Shown: positions 51,026-62,706 of the stretch, piece after piece | Layout: every line of letters starts with the position of its first letter | Position numbering within the stretch: the first letter of the stretch is position 1 | Origin: Winslowiella iniecta | Lineage (GTDB): Bacteria > Pseudomonadota > Gammaproteobacteria > Enterobacterales > Enterobacteriaceae | Assembly (NCBI RefSeq): GCF_001267535.1 | Contig: NZ_JRXE01000006.1 | Location: forward strand, 88,274-152,273 | Length of the DNA stretch: 64,000 nt | Direction of reading: 5' to 3' | The notes under the pieces: generated by a model | What the model was told of the DNA's origin: nothing | The model's input: only the letters and a program-made list of their open reading frames with translations | Database searches by the model: none | Program-made: the position numbers and the translations under genes

Positions 51026-51062
51026 ATGCTGCGGGATTTATGCGTTATAAATCCCGTAGCAT
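51026..51062. repeat. 16-bp inverted repeat spanning the end of yjgM
   Basis: ATGCTGCGGGATTTAT and ATAAATCCCGTAGCAT pair with one wobble around a five-base GCGTT loop. The right arm contains the last codons and most of the stop of yjgM. No T tract follows in either direction. Confidence 0.7.
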
Positions 51063-51548
51063 CGTCACTTCACAATCCACATGACCGGTGCAGCCCATCG
51101 GGCCGTCGATATGGCGAAAGCCCAGCTGTTCATACAGCTTAATCGCGCGCGTCAGTGAAGCGGTGGTTTCCAGATAACAGCGCTGAAAGCCGCGCTCACG
51201 GGCGAAATCCATCGCCTGTAGCGCCAGCGTGCGTGCCAGACCTAAACCGCGCACGCCGGGCAAAAAGTACATCTTCTGTAGCTCACAGATATCGGGTTCA
51301 CTGCATAACAGGGGCGCGACACCGCCGCCGCCGACCACCTTGCCATCAAGCTCGACAATCCAGTATGCGCTGTTGGCTTCACTGTAGAGTTCAAATAAGC
51401 GATCCAGATTCGGATCAGATACCGTATAGCCTTTATCTGCCGTCAGGCCAAACTCGGCGGATACCTCGCGGATCACCTGAGCAATCAGCGGATTGTCTGT
51501 TGGCATGATGGGGCGCACCCGAACGTCAGCCTGAGTTGCGGTTATCAT
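51045..51548 (-). CDS. yjgM: GNAT-family acetyltransferase YjgM
   Basis: A 167-residue GNAT protein matching E. coli YjgM from [23 protein letters not shown] to the C-terminus [16 protein letters not shown]. The acetyl-CoA loop is in [18 protein letters not shown] (about residues 90-107), followed by [13 protein letters not shown] and [11 protein letters not shown]. YjgM has been linked to O-acetylserine export or acetylation in E. coli, but its substrate is unsure. I start at the ATG at 51546-51548, which gives the family length; a longer frame adds 35 non-matching residues. It is convergent with miaE. Confidence 0.9.
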   Translation of the reverse strand: MITATQADVRVRPIMPTDNPLIAQVIREVSAEFGLTADKGYTVSDPNLDRLFELYSEANSAYWIVELDGKVVGGGGVAPLLCSEPDICELQKMYFLPGVRGLGLARTLALQAMDFARERGFQRCYLETTASLTRAIKLYEQLGFRHIDGPMGCTGHVDCEVTMLRDL

Positions 51549-51789
51549 ACTGCTCACTCGAAAAATAATTTTGCTAAAGAGGTCTGTTTTAATAACACCG
51601 CTGGCCGGTGGATGCAATGCTGTTGCGCTTAGCGGCAGGGCAGATTGTGGCAACCGGTGTGAAAGTCTAAATGAGAATGACTATTGTCGCCGATGACACT
51701 CCATGCTTAAATAACCGGGCAAATAATAATCGCGAACTCTCCATCCGGTCTGTTTATCGGATATTTTACTTTTTTCAGGAAGAAAAATT

Positions 51790-52974
51790 ATGGCAACAAC
51801 GCCCTCTGTTCCGCAAAAACATGCGGTGCTTTTCCATGGTAAATCAGGTGAATATTTCTCTGTCTGGTTGGTCAATGTTATTTTGACTATCGTTACGTTG
51901 GGAATCTATTCCGCCTGGGCCACCGTCCGTCGTCGTCGTTATTTTTATGGTAATACCGAAATTGATGGCGATCGTTTTGATTACCATGCCCGACCGCTGG
52001 ATATTCTGAAAGGCCGTATTATTGTTATTGTCGGTCTGATTGCCTTCTTTATTCTGTCAGCGGTTATGCCTGGTATTTCATTAGTCTTTGTACTGGCATT
52101 CCTTGCACTCATTCCATGGATTATTATTCGCAGCTGGCGTTATAACGCGTTGATGAGTAGCTATCGCGGTATACGCTTTAACTATCACTGTCGCATTGGT
52201 CGCGCTTACTGGACCATGTATCTCTGCCCGATTTTGTTGGTGGTCGCGCTGTATCTGGTGGTAACCATGGTCGGACTGATGGCTGCCAGTACTCAAAGCC
52301 TCGCCAGTTCGCTTCTGTTCGGCGGCGTCGCCTTTGTGATTTTTATGGTCGGTCTGGCGGTGGTGCAGGGTATTGTGGCCGCGCTGAACTACAGCCTGTA
52401 TATCAATAATATGGCGTTCGGCGATCTGCCGTTTAAGGCAGAACTGAGTAAGCGGGCATTGGTTAAAATGGTACTGGTTAGCTTTTTAATTATCCTGCCA
52501 TTTATTATTGTTGCCGGATTACTGATCGGCTCGCTGTTCTCATCGCTATTTTACGCCATCCTGTTTGCCGGTGATCCGCAGATGATCAATGCCCTGATCG
52601 TCGGGAATATTGCCAGTCTGATCTTTACCTTTATTGTGCTGCTGCTCGGCGGCCTGGTTTCCACTGCCTGGCTGTCAGTTGCACAACGCAATTATGTGTA
52701 TGAGAAAACCCGACTTGGCCAGAATATTCAGCTGAAATCAAAGCTGCGCACCAGAACGTTTCTCAGTCTGATCCTGACCAATACGTTAATTGTTATTTTC
52801 ACCCTGGGTCTCGGTGTACCGGTGGCTGAAATTCGCCTGGCGCGTTATCTGGCGCAATCAACCGCGCTGGAAGGCGATCTGGCGCTGCTGAATGTCCATG
52901 CTCACCAGGATTCGGCGCGTACCGCAGTGGCGGAAGAAGTGGCTCAGGCCTTCGATCTTAACGTCGGAATCTAA
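51790..52974 (+). CDS. yjgN: DUF898 inner-membrane protein YjgN
   Basis: A 394-residue multispanning protein of the YjgN/DUF898 family. It opens with a short soluble stretch (KHAVLFHGKSGEYFSVWLVNV). It then has at least seven hydrophobic segments, among them LTIVTLGIYSAWATV, IIVIVGLIAFFILSAVMPG and LTNTLIVIFTLGLGVPV, with the family motif of a basic loop WATVRRRRYFYGNTEIDG after the first helix. Function unknown. The next gene, an M48 protease, starts four bases after its stop, so they form an operon. The roughly 240-base gap to yjgM upstream shows no other gene. Confidence 0.9.
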   Translation: MATTPSVPQKHAVLFHGKSGEYFSVWLVNVILTIVTLGIYSAWATVRRRRYFYGNTEIDGDRFDYHARPLDILKGRIIVIVGLIAFFILSAVMPGISLVFVLAFLALIPWIIIRSWRYNALMSSYRGIRFNYHCRIGRAYWTMYLCPILLVVALYLVVTMVGLMAASTQSLASSLLFGGVAFVIFMVGLAVVQGIVAALNYSLYINNMAFGDLPFKAELSKRALVKMVLVSFLIILPFIIVAGLLIGSLFSSLFYAILFAGDPQMINALIVGNIASLIFTFIVLLLGGLVSTAWLSVAQRNYVYEKTRLGQNIQLKSKLRTRTFLSLILTNTLIVIFTLGLGVPVAEIRLARYLAQSTALEGDLALLNVHAHQDSARTAVAEEVAQAFDLNVGI

Positions 52975-52977
52975 GCG

Positions 52978-54000
52978 GTGCAGCTTAGCGGTTATTATCA
53001 GCACCCAGGACGGGCAGCTCGCGAGGCTGCCCGTCTCACATTGCACGCCCGGCACCTCAGCTTGCAGCTCGCTGATTCAGAATCACATTATCTGTTGAAA
53101 CAGATCACGCTTTCGCCGGCGTTGGGCACGATTCCTCTGACCATCACCTTTGCCGACGGCGGGCGCTTTGTCGCTGATAACGATGTGGCGTTACGTCAGT
53201 GGGCGAGTCAGCACCGGCCTGGCGGCTGGGTTGACCGCCTGGAGCGGCACCGTCGCGGCGTGCTGGCGGCGCTGCTGGCCACGCTGACGCTGGCGGTTAT
53301 CTATATCTGGGTATTGTTGCCGTGGGCCAGTCGCCACCTGGCACTGCATATGCCCGATTATGTTGAGCAACAGCTGGGGCAGCAGACTTTCCGGCTGTTA
53401 CAGCAGGCCGGATTTGCTGACAGCCAGTTGCCGGCGGCGCAACAGCAGCGGGTGGCAAAACTGTTTACCGGAGTGATACCGAAGGAGTTGCAGGCTGACT
53501 CAACGCCGGTACATCTGCGACTGATGCAGTTTGCCGGTGGCCCCAATGCTTTTATGCTGGCGGACGGTACGCTGATTATCAATGATCAACTGGTCAGGCT
53601 GGCAGCCGACGATGACGGGCTGGCCGCAGTGATGCTGCATGAAATGGGGCATCACCGGTATCGTCATCCGATGCGGATGCTGGTGCGTTCTTCGTTAGTC
53701 ACGCTGAGCTATATATGGATGACCGGCGATGTCAGCGGCATCGGCGATACGCTGTTACAGTCGGCGGCTTTTATTCATCAGATGCAGTTTTCGCGCGCGA
53801 TGGAGCGTGAAGCAGATCAATGGGCAATCGGTCAGATGAAGGCGCAAGGACGTTCGCTGGAGGAGATGGTGAAAATCTATCGGTTAATTCAGCAACAAGG
53901 GGAGAAGCCGGGCAGCGGGTTGCAATTACCTGAATGGCTGAGTACCCATCCGGATATGCCGATGCGGCTGGAAGCGATTCAGGCGGCAGAAGGGCAGTAA
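52978..54000 (+). CDS. M48-family zinc metalloprotease, membrane anchored
   Basis: A 340-residue protein with a soluble N-terminal domain of about 90 residues, one membrane helix (about 94-117, GVLAALLATLTLAVIYIWVLLPW), then an M48 peptidase domain. The zinc site is HEMGH at 221-225 and the third ligand is probably Glu276 in EREAD. FAGGPNAFMLADGTLIINDQL is the characteristic M48 strand, as in YfgC/LoiP relatives. The GTG start lies four bases after yjgN with only a weak ribosome site, suggesting coupled translation. E. coli has no such gene between yjgN and valS. It may process or monitor the YjgN-like partner, which is inference. Confidence 0.85.
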   Translation: MQLSGYYQHPGRAAREAARLTLHARHLSLQLADSESHYLLKQITLSPALGTIPLTITFADGGRFVADNDVALRQWASQHRPGGWVDRLERHRRGVLAALLATLTLAVIYIWVLLPWASRHLALHMPDYVEQQLGQQTFRLLQQAGFADSQLPAAQQQRVAKLFTGVIPKELQADSTPVHLRLMQFAGGPNAFMLADGTLIINDQLVRLAADDDGLAAVMLHEMGHHRYRHPMRMLVRSSLVTLSYIWMTGDVSGIGDTLLQSAAFIHQMQFSRAMEREADQWAIGQMKAQGRSLEEMVKIYRLIQQQGEKPGSGLQLPEWLSTHPDMPMRLEAIQAAEGQ

Positions 54001-54003
54001 TCA

Positions 54004-54033
54004 CATCGTGGCCAGGCGAGCCCGGCCACGATG
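54004..54033. terminator. Hairpin between the M48 protease and valS
   Basis: A perfect 10-bp stem CATCGTGGCC / GGCCACGATG with a ten-base loop between convergent genes. No T tract on either side, so it is a weak terminator or an mRNA end protector. Confidence 0.55.
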
Positions 54034-54041
54034 CTTACAGA

Positions 54042-56897
54042 TTACAGCGCGGCGATAACCGCCTGCTGTTCAATCAGTTTCACTTTAGCCTGTTCGCACT
54101 CTTCCATGCGCTCACGCTCTTTCGCGACTACCGCTTCCGGCGCACGCGACACGAAACCTTCATTAGAGAGTTTACCGGCGATACGGTCAATCTCCACTTC
54201 CAGTTTGGTCACTTCTTTCGCCAGACGATCCAGCTCGGCAGCTTTATCCACCAGGCCAGCCATTGGGATCAGCAGCTCAGCACCCTCAATCAGTTTGGTC
54301 ACCGATACCGGGCCTTTGTCATCGGCAGGCAGCAGGGTGATGCTCTCCAGACGCGCCATTGATTGCAAGAAGCTGCGGTTGTCGGTAACGCGACGCTGGG
54401 CTTCAGCATTCGCGCCACGCAGCAGCACCGGTAATGGTTTGCCTGGCGCGATATTCATCTCAGCACGGATATTACGTACCGCGACAATCGCCAGCTTCAG
54501 CCACTCGGTATCCGCCAGTGCAGCGGAATCCACTTTCTCCGCGTCAAATGCCGGGAAAGGTTGCAGCATAATGGTGTCGTGACTGATATTTTTCAGCACT
54601 TTCACCCGCTGCCAGATGGTCTCGGTGATAAACGGAATAATCGGGTGCGCCAGACGCAGCAGCGACTCCAGCACTTCAATCAGCGTATGGCGCGTACCGC
54701 GCAGTTCCGCTTCAGAACCGCCATTCATCACTGGCTTGGTCAGCTCCAGATACCAGTCACAGAACTGGTTCCAGGTGAATTCGTACAGAATATTGGCAGC
54801 GATATCAAAGCGATAGTTATCCAGCGCTTCACGATACGCTTTCACCGTCTGGTTGAATTCTGCCAGAATCCAGCGATCGGCCAGTGACAGCACCATTTCG
54901 CCACCGTTCTGACCGCAATCCTGATCTTCGGTGTTCATCAGCACAAAGCGGCTGGCGTTCCACAGCTTGTTACAGAAGTTACGGTAACCTTCCAGGCGTT
55001 TCATATCCCAGTTGATATCGCGACCGGTCGAAGCGAGTGCCGCCAGCGTAAAGCGCAGGGCGTCGGTGCCGTGTGGCTCGATACCGTTCGGGAACTGCTT
55101 TTCAGTCCGCTTACGGATTTTCTCGGCCATCTGCGGCTGCATCATATTGCCGGTACGTTTCTCCAGCAGCGCTTCCAGCGAAATACCGTCCACCATATCC
55201 AGTGGATCGATCACGTTACCTTTCGACTTGGACATTTTCTGCCCTTCGTCGTCGCGGATCAGACCGGTCATATAGACGGTCTTAAACGGTACCTGCGGCT
55301 TGCCATTTTCATCTTTCATAAAGTGCATGGTCAGCATGATCATGCGGGCGATCCAGAAGAAGATGATATCGAAGCCACTGACCATCACGCTGGTCGGATG
55401 GAAAGTACGCAGCGCTTCGGTGTTTTCTGGCCAGCCGAGGGTTGAGAAGGTCCACAGGCCGGAAGAGAACCAGGTGTCCAGGACGTCTTCGTCCTGCTTC
55501 AGCGCAATCTCAGCACCGAGGTTGTTTTCCGCACGCACTTCTTCTTCGCTGCGACCGACATACACGTTACCGGCGTCGTCGTACCATGCCGGGATACGGT
55601 GTCCCCACCACAGCTGACGAGAGATACACCAGTCCTGGATATCACGCATCCACGAGAAGTACATGTTTTCGTACTGTTTTGGTACGAACTGGATATCACC
55701 TTGCTCCACCGCTTCGACCGCGACTTTCGCCAGCGGCGCAGTACGCACGTACCACTGATCGGTCAGCATCGGCTCAATCACCACGCCGCCACGGTCGCCG
55801 TAAGGCACCGTCAGATCGTGAGGTTTGATTTCATCCAGCAGGCCGAGTGCGTCAACTGCCGCAACAATCGCCTTACGCGCGGCAAAACGTTCCAGCTTCT
55901 GGAACTCCGCCGGGATCGCGCCATTATAGACGTCAGACTCTTCGCCGTTGGTATCGTAAACCTGAGCGCTTTCACGGATATCACCGTCAAAGGTCAGAAT
56001 ATTGATCATCGGCAGTTTGTGACGACGACCGACTTCATAGTCGTTGAAATCGTGCGCCGGGGTGATTTTCACGCAGCCGGTGCCTTTTTCCATATCGGCG
56101 TGTTCGTCACCGACTACCGGAATACGACGGTTAACCAGCGGCAGCACGACAAATTTGCCAATCAGATCTTTATAACGCGGATCTTCCGGGTTAACGGCCA
56201 CGCCGGTATCACCCAGCACGGTTTCCGGACGGGTCGTCGCTACCACCAGGTAATCTTTGCCATCGGCGGTTTTCACGCCGTCAGCCAGCGGATAACGCAC
56301 GTGCCACATGGAACCTTTCGACTCGCGGTTTTCCACTTCCAGATCGGAGATGGCGGTGCGCAGTTTCGGGTCCCAGTTTACCAGGCGTTTGCCGCGATAA
56401 ATCAGGTTCTCTTTATGCAGGCGAACAAACACTTCTTTCACCGCATTGGACAGGCCTTCGTCCATGGTGAAGCGCTCGCGCTCCCAGTCCACGGAGTTAC
56501 CCAGACGACGCATCTGACGGGTAATGGTGCCACCGGATTCGGCTTTCCACTGCCATATTTTATCGATAAACGCATCGCGACCGTAATCCTGACGCGTTTT
56601 GCCTTCTTCAGCGGCGATTTTGCGCTCAACGACCATCTGGGTTGCGATACCGGCGTGGTCGGTACCGGCCTGCCACAGGGTATTTTTGCCCTGCATGCGC
56701 TGGTAACGAATCATGGTATCCATGATGGTTTGCTGGAAAGCGTGACCCATATGCAAGCTACCGGTGACGTTCGGCGGCGGGATCATGATGCAGAAGCTTT
56801 CCTGGCTGGTATCGCCATTCGGTTTAAAGTAGCCCTGCTTTTCCCAGTGCTCGTAAAGCGGCTGTTCGATATCTTGCGGGTTATATGTCTTTTCCAT
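54042..56897 (-). CDS. valS: Valyl-tRNA synthetase
   Basis: ValRS is a 951-residue class I synthetase. The HIGH motif is HMGH at 49-52 ([13 protein letters not shown]). KMSKS appears as QKMSKSKGN near 554. The CP1 editing domain (about 190-330) includes the [11 protein letters not shown] motif that clears mischarged threonine. A C-terminal coiled-coil tRNA-binding arm follows (about 885-951, [23 protein letters not shown]). It is five bases downstream of holC, as in E. coli. Confidence 0.97.
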   Translation of the reverse strand: MEKTYNPQDIEQPLYEHWEKQGYFKPNGDTSQESFCIMIPPPNVTGSLHMGHAFQQTIMDTMIRYQRMQGKNTLWQAGTDHAGIATQMVVERKIAAEEGKTRQDYGRDAFIDKIWQWKAESGGTITRQMRRLGNSVDWERERFTMDEGLSNAVKEVFVRLHKENLIYRGKRLVNWDPKLRTAISDLEVENRESKGSMWHVRYPLADGVKTADGKDYLVVATTRPETVLGDTGVAVNPEDPRYKDLIGKFVVLPLVNRRIPVVGDEHADMEKGTGCVKITPAHDFNDYEVGRRHKLPMINILTFDGDIRESAQVYDTNGEESDVYNGAIPAEFQKLERFAARKAIVAAVDALGLLDEIKPHDLTVPYGDRGGVVIEPMLTDQWYVRTAPLAKVAVEAVEQGDIQFVPKQYENMYFSWMRDIQDWCISRQLWWGHRIPAWYDDAGNVYVGRSEEEVRAENNLGAEIALKQDEDVLDTWFSSGLWTFSTLGWPENTEALRTFHPTSVMVSGFDIIFFWIARMIMLTMHFMKDENGKPQVPFKTVYMTGLIRDDEGQKMSKSKGNVIDPLDMVDGISLEALLEKRTGNMMQPQMAEKIRKRTEKQFPNGIEPHGTDALRFTLAALASTGRDINWDMKRLEGYRNFCNKLWNASRFVLMNTEDQDCGQNGGEMVLSLADRWILAEFNQTVKAYREALDNYRFDIAANILYEFTWNQFCDWYLELTKPVMNGGSEAELRGTRHTLIEVLESLLRLAHPIIPFITETIWQRVKVLKNISHDTIMLQPFPAFDAEKVDSAALADTEWLKLAIVAVRNIRAEMNIAPGKPLPVLLRGANAEAQRRVTDNRSFLQSMARLESITLLPADDKGPVSVTKLIEGAELLIPMAGLVDKAAELDRLAKEVTKLEVEIDRIAGKLSNEGFVSRAPEAVVAKERERMEECEQAKVKLIEQQAVIAAL

Positions 56898-56902
56898 TTC
56901 TG

Positions 56903-57361
56903 CTATGTCGTTCTGGGCAAAGGCGGCGTTGCCGTATTCAAGTGGAATCCGACGCTGCGATAAGCTTTATAGCGGTCGCGCGCCAGCTGTTTGAGAGATT
57001 CTTCGTAAGGTACGAAGTCTATCACTTCATGGAAAGCAGTGGCAAAGTCTGCAAACTGCGGCAGCAGGCTGATCAACAGATCGCGTGGCGAGTTGCCACG
57101 ACGCTGTGGCCAGGCCAGCTCGACCGGTGCGCCATATTTCGGGCCTTCACCAGCCAGATTGTGCGGTACAAAGGCGCTGGCCGGACGCTGCCATAAGGCT
57201 TCATCCAGTTTAATCGCCTGCTGTTCAGATTCGCAGGCAATCAGCACACGCTTCCCCGCGCGCCAGCGCGCTTCCGCCAGTTCACACACCAGCGCTTCCA
57301 GAGCGCTGAGTCCGTCAACCGGGGTATCGGTTTCCAGCAGATAGAAGGTCGCGTTTTTCAT
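56903..57361 (-). CDS. holC: DNA polymerase III chi subunit
   Basis: HolC links SSB to the clamp loader at the replication fork. The 152-residue protein begins [22 protein letters not shown], matching E. coli HolC. It has [44 protein letters not shown] and [18 protein letters not shown] few residues longer at the C-terminus than E. coli (ending PLPRTT). It sits between pepA and valS on the same strand, with a REP-like hairpin in the 62-base gap to pepA. Confidence 0.94.
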   Translation of the reverse strand: MKNATFYLLETDTPVDGLSALEALVCELAEARWRAGKRVLIACESEQQAIKLDEALWQRPASAFVPHNLAGEGPKYGAPVELAWPQRRGNSPRDLLISLLPQFADFATAFHEVIDFVPYEESLKQLARDRYKAYRSVGFHLNTATPPLPRTT

Positions 57362-57380
57362 TTGTGGTGCCTGTTATTGA

Positions 57381-57405
57381 AACGGGCGGCGATAACGCCG
57401 CCCAT
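57381..57405. repeat. REP-like hairpin between pepA and holC
   Basis: ACGGGCGGCG-ATAA-CGCCGCCCAT, an 8-bp perfect stem within a same-strand operon gap. Confidence 0.68.
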
Positions 57406-57423
57406 ACGGGAGATGATACGCGA

Positions 57424-58950
<1,527 letters not shown>

Positions 58951-59071
58951 TTAAAGACAACGGCGTCTGCTACGGCTAGAATGTAGCGCTTTCGTAACGC
59001 ATAAAACCGTTGCGTATCGACGTTTAGTAAACGGACGTCAGATTGAGTTTCGATGACAATCGTTGTTTTTT

Positions 59072-59100
59072 GTGTCATCTAAACGCTTGTGTCATACAAT
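59072..59100 (+). promoter_or_regulatory. Candidate promoter of lptF-lptG
   Basis: GTGTCA and TACAAT with a 17-base spacer, about 100 bases before the lptF start, in the 265-base divergent region with pepA. Confidence 0.48.
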
Positions 59101-59200
59101 ATTAGCTATGACGACTGCCATTGATGAGAAAAAATGGCGAACAAGCGTTGAAACTATCGATTTTCCTGCAAAAAGACAAGTTTTCACAGGCGTACTAAGC

Positions 59201-60301
59201 GTGATCATCATTAGATATCTGGTTCGGGAAACGCTCAAAAGCCAGCTGGCAATCCTCTTTATCCTGCTGTTGATCTTCTTTTGTCAGAAGTTAGTCAGGA
59301 TCCTGGGGGCCGCGGTAGATGGCGAAATTCCGACAAATTTAGTTCTGACATTGTTAGGCCTCGGTGTGCCGGAAATGGCACAACTTATCCTGCCGTTGAG
59401 CCTGTTTCTTGCCATCTTAATGACGCTGGGCCGGTTATACACCGAAAGCGAAATTACGGTGATGCACGCCTGCGGCCTGAGTAAAGCCGTACTGGTCAAA
59501 GCCGCGATGATTTTGATGCTGTTTACCGCCGTGGTGGCAGCCGTCAACGTCGTCTGGCTCGGCCCCTGGTCGTCGCGTTATCAAAATGAAGTGACGCAAA
59601 ACGCCAAAGCGAACCCTGGCGCAGCGGCACTGGCCGCCGGACAGTTCCAGCAGTCCAGCGACGGTAACTCGGTGCTGTTTATTGAGAACGTCAAAGGCAA
59701 TACCTTTGGTCATGTGTTCCTCGCACAGCTGCGTCCAAGCGGTAACGCCCGGCCTTCAGTGGTGCTGGCGGACAGCGGCCATATGGAGCAGCACCGTGAC
59801 GGTTCTCAGGTGGTGACGCTGGATAAAGGCACCCGCTTTGAAGGCACCGCGTTACTGCGTGATTTCCGCATTACCGATTTCGAGAACTATCAGGCGATAG
59901 TCGGTTATAAAGCGGCGGTCATTGACCCGAATGACTCCGCGCAGTCCAGCTTTGCCAACTTGCTGAAGTCGGATAATCAGGAGTTCCGCAGCGAGCTGCA
60001 CTGGCGTCTGACGCTGGTATTTGCGGTGTTGGTGATGGCACTGATGGTGGTGCCGCTCAGCGTGGTGAATCCACGTCAGGGGCGGGTATTGTCGATGCTG
60101 CCAGCGATGCTGCTGTATCTGATTTTCTTCCTGCTGCAAAGCTCGCTCAGATCAAATGGCGCGAAAGGGCGTCTCGATCCGGCAATCTGGATGTGGGTAG
60201 TCAACCTGCTGTATCTGGCCTTAGCCATCGCACTTAACTTGTGGGACACGGTACCGATGCGTCGCTTCCGTGCACGCTTTAGCAAGGGAGGTAGCGTGTA
60301 A
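59201..60301 (+). CDS. lptF: LPS export permease LptF
   Basis: LptF is one of two membrane subunits of the LptB2FGC exporter that extracts lipopolysaccharide from the inner membrane. It is 366 residues. It starts MIIIRYLVRETLKSQL at the GTG at 59201 and has three N-terminal membrane helices, including ILFILLLIFFCQKLVRILG and EMAQLILPLSLFLAILMTLG. A periplasmic beta-jellyroll (about 130-250) and three C-terminal helices follow. The coupling-helix region SEITVMHACGLSKAVLVKAA contacts LptB. Forty-six extra upstream codons are open but are not family sequence. Its stop overlaps the lptG ATG. Confidence 0.96.
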   Translation: MIIIRYLVRETLKSQLAILFILLLIFFCQKLVRILGAAVDGEIPTNLVLTLLGLGVPEMAQLILPLSLFLAILMTLGRLYTESEITVMHACGLSKAVLVKAAMILMLFTAVVAAVNVVWLGPWSSRYQNEVTQNAKANPGAAALAAGQFQQSSDGNSVLFIENVKGNTFGHVFLAQLRPSGNARPSVVLADSGHMEQHRDGSQVVTLDKGTRFEGTALLRDFRITDFENYQAIVGYKAAVIDPNDSAQSSFANLLKSDNQEFRSELHWRLTLVFAVLVMALMVVPLSVVNPRQGRVLSMLPAMLLYLIFFLLQSSLRSNGAKGRLDPAIWMWVVNLLYLALAIALNLWDTVPMRRFRARFSKGGSV

Positions 60302-61377
60302 TGTTTGGCGTACTCGACAGATATATCGGTAAAACTATCTTTAACACCATCATGATGACCCTGTTCATGCTGGTGTCGCTCTCCGGCATTATTAAGTTTG
60401 TCGATCAGCTGCGTAAGACCGGCCAGGGCGATTACACCGCGCTGGGTGCCGGTCTGTACACCATCCTCAGCGTGCCAAAAGATATCGAGATCTTCTTCCC
60501 GATGGCGGCACTGCTGGGCGCGCTGCTGGGCCTTGGCACGCTGGCGCAGCGCAGTGAGCTGGTGGTGATGCAGGCCTCCGGCTTTACCCGTTTGCAGATC
60601 GCGCTGTCGGTGATGAAAACCGCGATTCCGCTGGTGATTCTGACCATGGCGATTGGTGAATTTGTTGCGCCGAAAGGCGAGCAGATGGCGCGCAACTACC
60701 GCGCGCAGCAGCTGGTGGGCGGTTCACTGTTGTCGACGAAAAACGGTCTGTGGGCAAAAGATGGCGACAACTTTGTCTATATCGAACGCATCAAAGGCAA
60801 TAACGATCTCGGTGGCGTCAGCATCTACAGCTTTAACGATCAGCGTCGCTTGCAGAGCGTGCGCTACGCCGCCTCAGCAACCTATGATCAGAACAATAAA
60901 GTGTGGAAGCTGTCGCAGGTGGATGAGTCGAACCTGACCGATCCAAAACAGGTAACCGGTAGCCAGACGGTCAGCGGCGAGTGGAGAACCAGTTTAACCC
61001 CGGATAAGCTGGGTGTGGTGGCGCTGGATCCTGATGCCTTGTCGATAACCGGCCTGTATGACTACGCGAAGTACCTTAAGCAGAGTGGTCAGGAGTCTGG
61101 CCGTTATCAGCTGAATATGTGGAGCAAAATCTTCCAGCCGTTGTCGGTCGCGGTAATGATGCTGATGGCACTGTCGTTTATTTTTGGCCCGCTGCGCAGC
61201 GTGTCGATGGGTGTGCGGGTAGTGACCGGTATCAGCTTTGGCTTCCTGTTCTATGTGCTGGACCAGATCTTCGGCCCGCTCAGTCTGGTGTACAACATAC
61301 CGCCCTTCCTCGGTGCGGTATTGCCAAGTGCGGCATTCTTTGCGGTCAGCGTGTACATGTTGCTGAAACGCCGGTAA
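60301..61377 (+). CDS. lptG: LPS export permease LptG
   Basis: LptG, 358 residues, pairs with LptF. It starts MFGVLDRYIGKTIFNTIMMT, with helices in the first 100 residues. The coupling motif is SELVVMQASGFTRLQIALS. A periplasmic jellyroll (about 135-265) contains KNGLWAKDGDNFVYIERIKG. The C-terminal helices include LSVAVMMLMALSFIFGPLRS. The ATG overlaps the lptF stop by one base (TAATG), so the two subunits are made together. A REP-like hairpin follows. Confidence 0.96.
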   Translation: MFGVLDRYIGKTIFNTIMMTLFMLVSLSGIIKFVDQLRKTGQGDYTALGAGLYTILSVPKDIEIFFPMAALLGALLGLGTLAQRSELVVMQASGFTRLQIALSVMKTAIPLVILTMAIGEFVAPKGEQMARNYRAQQLVGGSLLSTKNGLWAKDGDNFVYIERIKGNNDLGGVSIYSFNDQRRLQSVRYAASATYDQNNKVWKLSQVDESNLTDPKQVTGSQTVSGEWRTSLTPDKLGVVALDPDALSITGLYDYAKYLKQSGQESGRYQLNMWSKIFQPLSVAVMMLMALSFIFGPLRSVSMGVRVVTGISFGFLFYVLDQIFGPLSLVYNIPPFLGAVLPSAAFFAVSVYMLLKRR

Positions 61378-61382
61378 TCGGC

Positions 61383-61410
61383 TTACGGGCGGCGTTCTCG
61401 CCGCCCGTGC
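61383..61410. repeat. REP-like hairpin between lptG and yjiN
   Basis: ACGGGCGGCG-TTCT-CGCCGCCCGT, a perfect 10-bp stem between convergent genes. The TTCT loop and GCCGCCCGTGCC side match the first hairpin at 18213. Confidence 0.72.
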
Positions 61411-61419
61411 CAAAAACCA

Positions 61420-62697
61420 CTACCTTATCAACGGCAACACCGCCGGTATCTGCGACAGCAAATAGAGAATCAACCCAATCGTCCCACCCACCAGCGTGCC
61501 GTTAATCCGGATAAACTGCAGATCCTTGCCGATATTCACTTCAATCTGATGCGACATATCGCGCGCATCCCAGCTTTTCACCGTATCGCTGATATGGCGG
61601 GTAAGAAAAGCGGCGAAATCCGGTGCCACCGTGCTGGCCGCGTCCTCCATATGCTGATTCAGTGATGCGCGCAGACTGGCGTCATTCAGCAGCGTTTCGC
61701 TAAACCACAGCGCGGCAGCGGTAATCTTCGCCTGCACCGCTGAATTGTCACTGTTCAGATCCGCTTTCAGCCAGCCGCGTAAATCGCCCCACAGCTCGCC
61801 AATATAGTTATTCAGCGCTTCATCTTCTTTCAGATACGCCTTGATACCCTCGGCACGCTGCTTCATCTCCGGGTCATGTTTAAGCTTTTCAATCAGCCGC
61901 TCCACCGCGCGGTTAAAGCCCTGTCGCAGTTCGTGACCGCGATCCTGGCCGATATCATCAAGAATCGAATTTACCGCATTCGACACCAGTTCGGCGCTGT
62001 GCTCGCCCAGCCATTCGGTCGGCAGCATTTTGGCTTTAATCGGGTGCTCGCGCTTCAGCCAGCGCACCAGTTGCATGGCGATAAATTCACGGGTGCCGGG
62101 CTTATTAATCAGCTTTAACAGCTGTTCAATCGCGGCGTCGAGCAGCTCCTGATGGCGATTATTTTTGGTCAGGCTGTCCAGCAGCATGGCGCTGGACTGG
62201 GTAAGATCGACCTTATCGATAGCTTTATGCACCGCACGGCGTATAAAACGCTGAATACGCGCATCATCAGTCAGATCGAGAAAGCCGCGCATCACCTGCA
62301 ACAGATGACGCCCCAGCCGTTCAGCATTTGACGGTGCGCTCAGCCAGCCAGCAATAATCTGCGCCGGATCGTGACGACGGATTAGCGCCAGCAGCGACTG
62401 GGTATCGAGAAATTTCTCCTGCACAAAGCGGCCAAGATTGTCGCCGATGCGATCTTTATTGCGCGGAATAATCGCCGTATGGCGCGAAATAAACGGCACC
62501 GGGACGCGGCGAAACAGCGCCACCACCGCAAACCAGTCGGCCAGCGCACCGACCATCGCCGCTTCGGCAATCGCTTTAATTCCGCTGACCCAGAATCCCG
62601 GCGGGAAGAACAGGGTGGCGACAAACACCCCTGCCGCGACACACAGCAGCAGCAGGGCGATGCGTTTAACTTTTTTTAGCTCAATTTCTTTATCCAT
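61420..62697 (-). CDS. yjiN: DUF445 membrane-anchored protein YjiN
   Basis: A 425-residue DUF445 protein like E. coli YjiN. Membrane helices lie near both ends (about 10-30, [20 protein letters not shown], and 400-420, [19 protein letters not shown]). Between them is a long soluble helical region with [22 protein letters not shown] and [20 protein letters not shown] near the start. Function unknown. In E. coli the gene lies elsewhere. Here it is nine bases downstream of yjgR on the same strand and faces lptG. Confidence 0.88.
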   Translation of the reverse strand: MDKEIELKKVKRIALLLLCVAAGVFVATLFFPPGFWVSGIKAIAEAAMVGALADWFAVVALFRRVPVPFISRHTAIIPRNKDRIGDNLGRFVQEKFLDTQSLLALIRRHDPAQIIAGWLSAPSNAERLGRHLLQVMRGFLDLTDDARIQRFIRRAVHKAIDKVDLTQSSAMLLDSLTKNNRHQELLDAAIEQLLKLINKPGTREFIAMQLVRWLKREHPIKAKMLPTEWLGEHSAELVSNAVNSILDDIGQDRGHELRQGFNRAVERLIEKLKHDPEMKQRAEGIKAYLKEDEALNNYIGELWGDLRGWLKADLNSDNSAVQAKITAAALWFSETLLNDASLRASLNQHMEDAASTVAPDFAAFLTRHISDTVKSWDARDMSHQIEVNIGKDLQFIRINGTLVGGTIGLILYLLSQIPAVLPLIR

Positions 62698-62706
62698 AAC
62701 CTTCGC

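Noticed and set aside
55599..56963. 454-codon open frame antisense to valS
   Set aside because: It lies wholly opposite valS and reads as a His/Phe/Gln-rich reverse-complement shadow; no recognisable domain.
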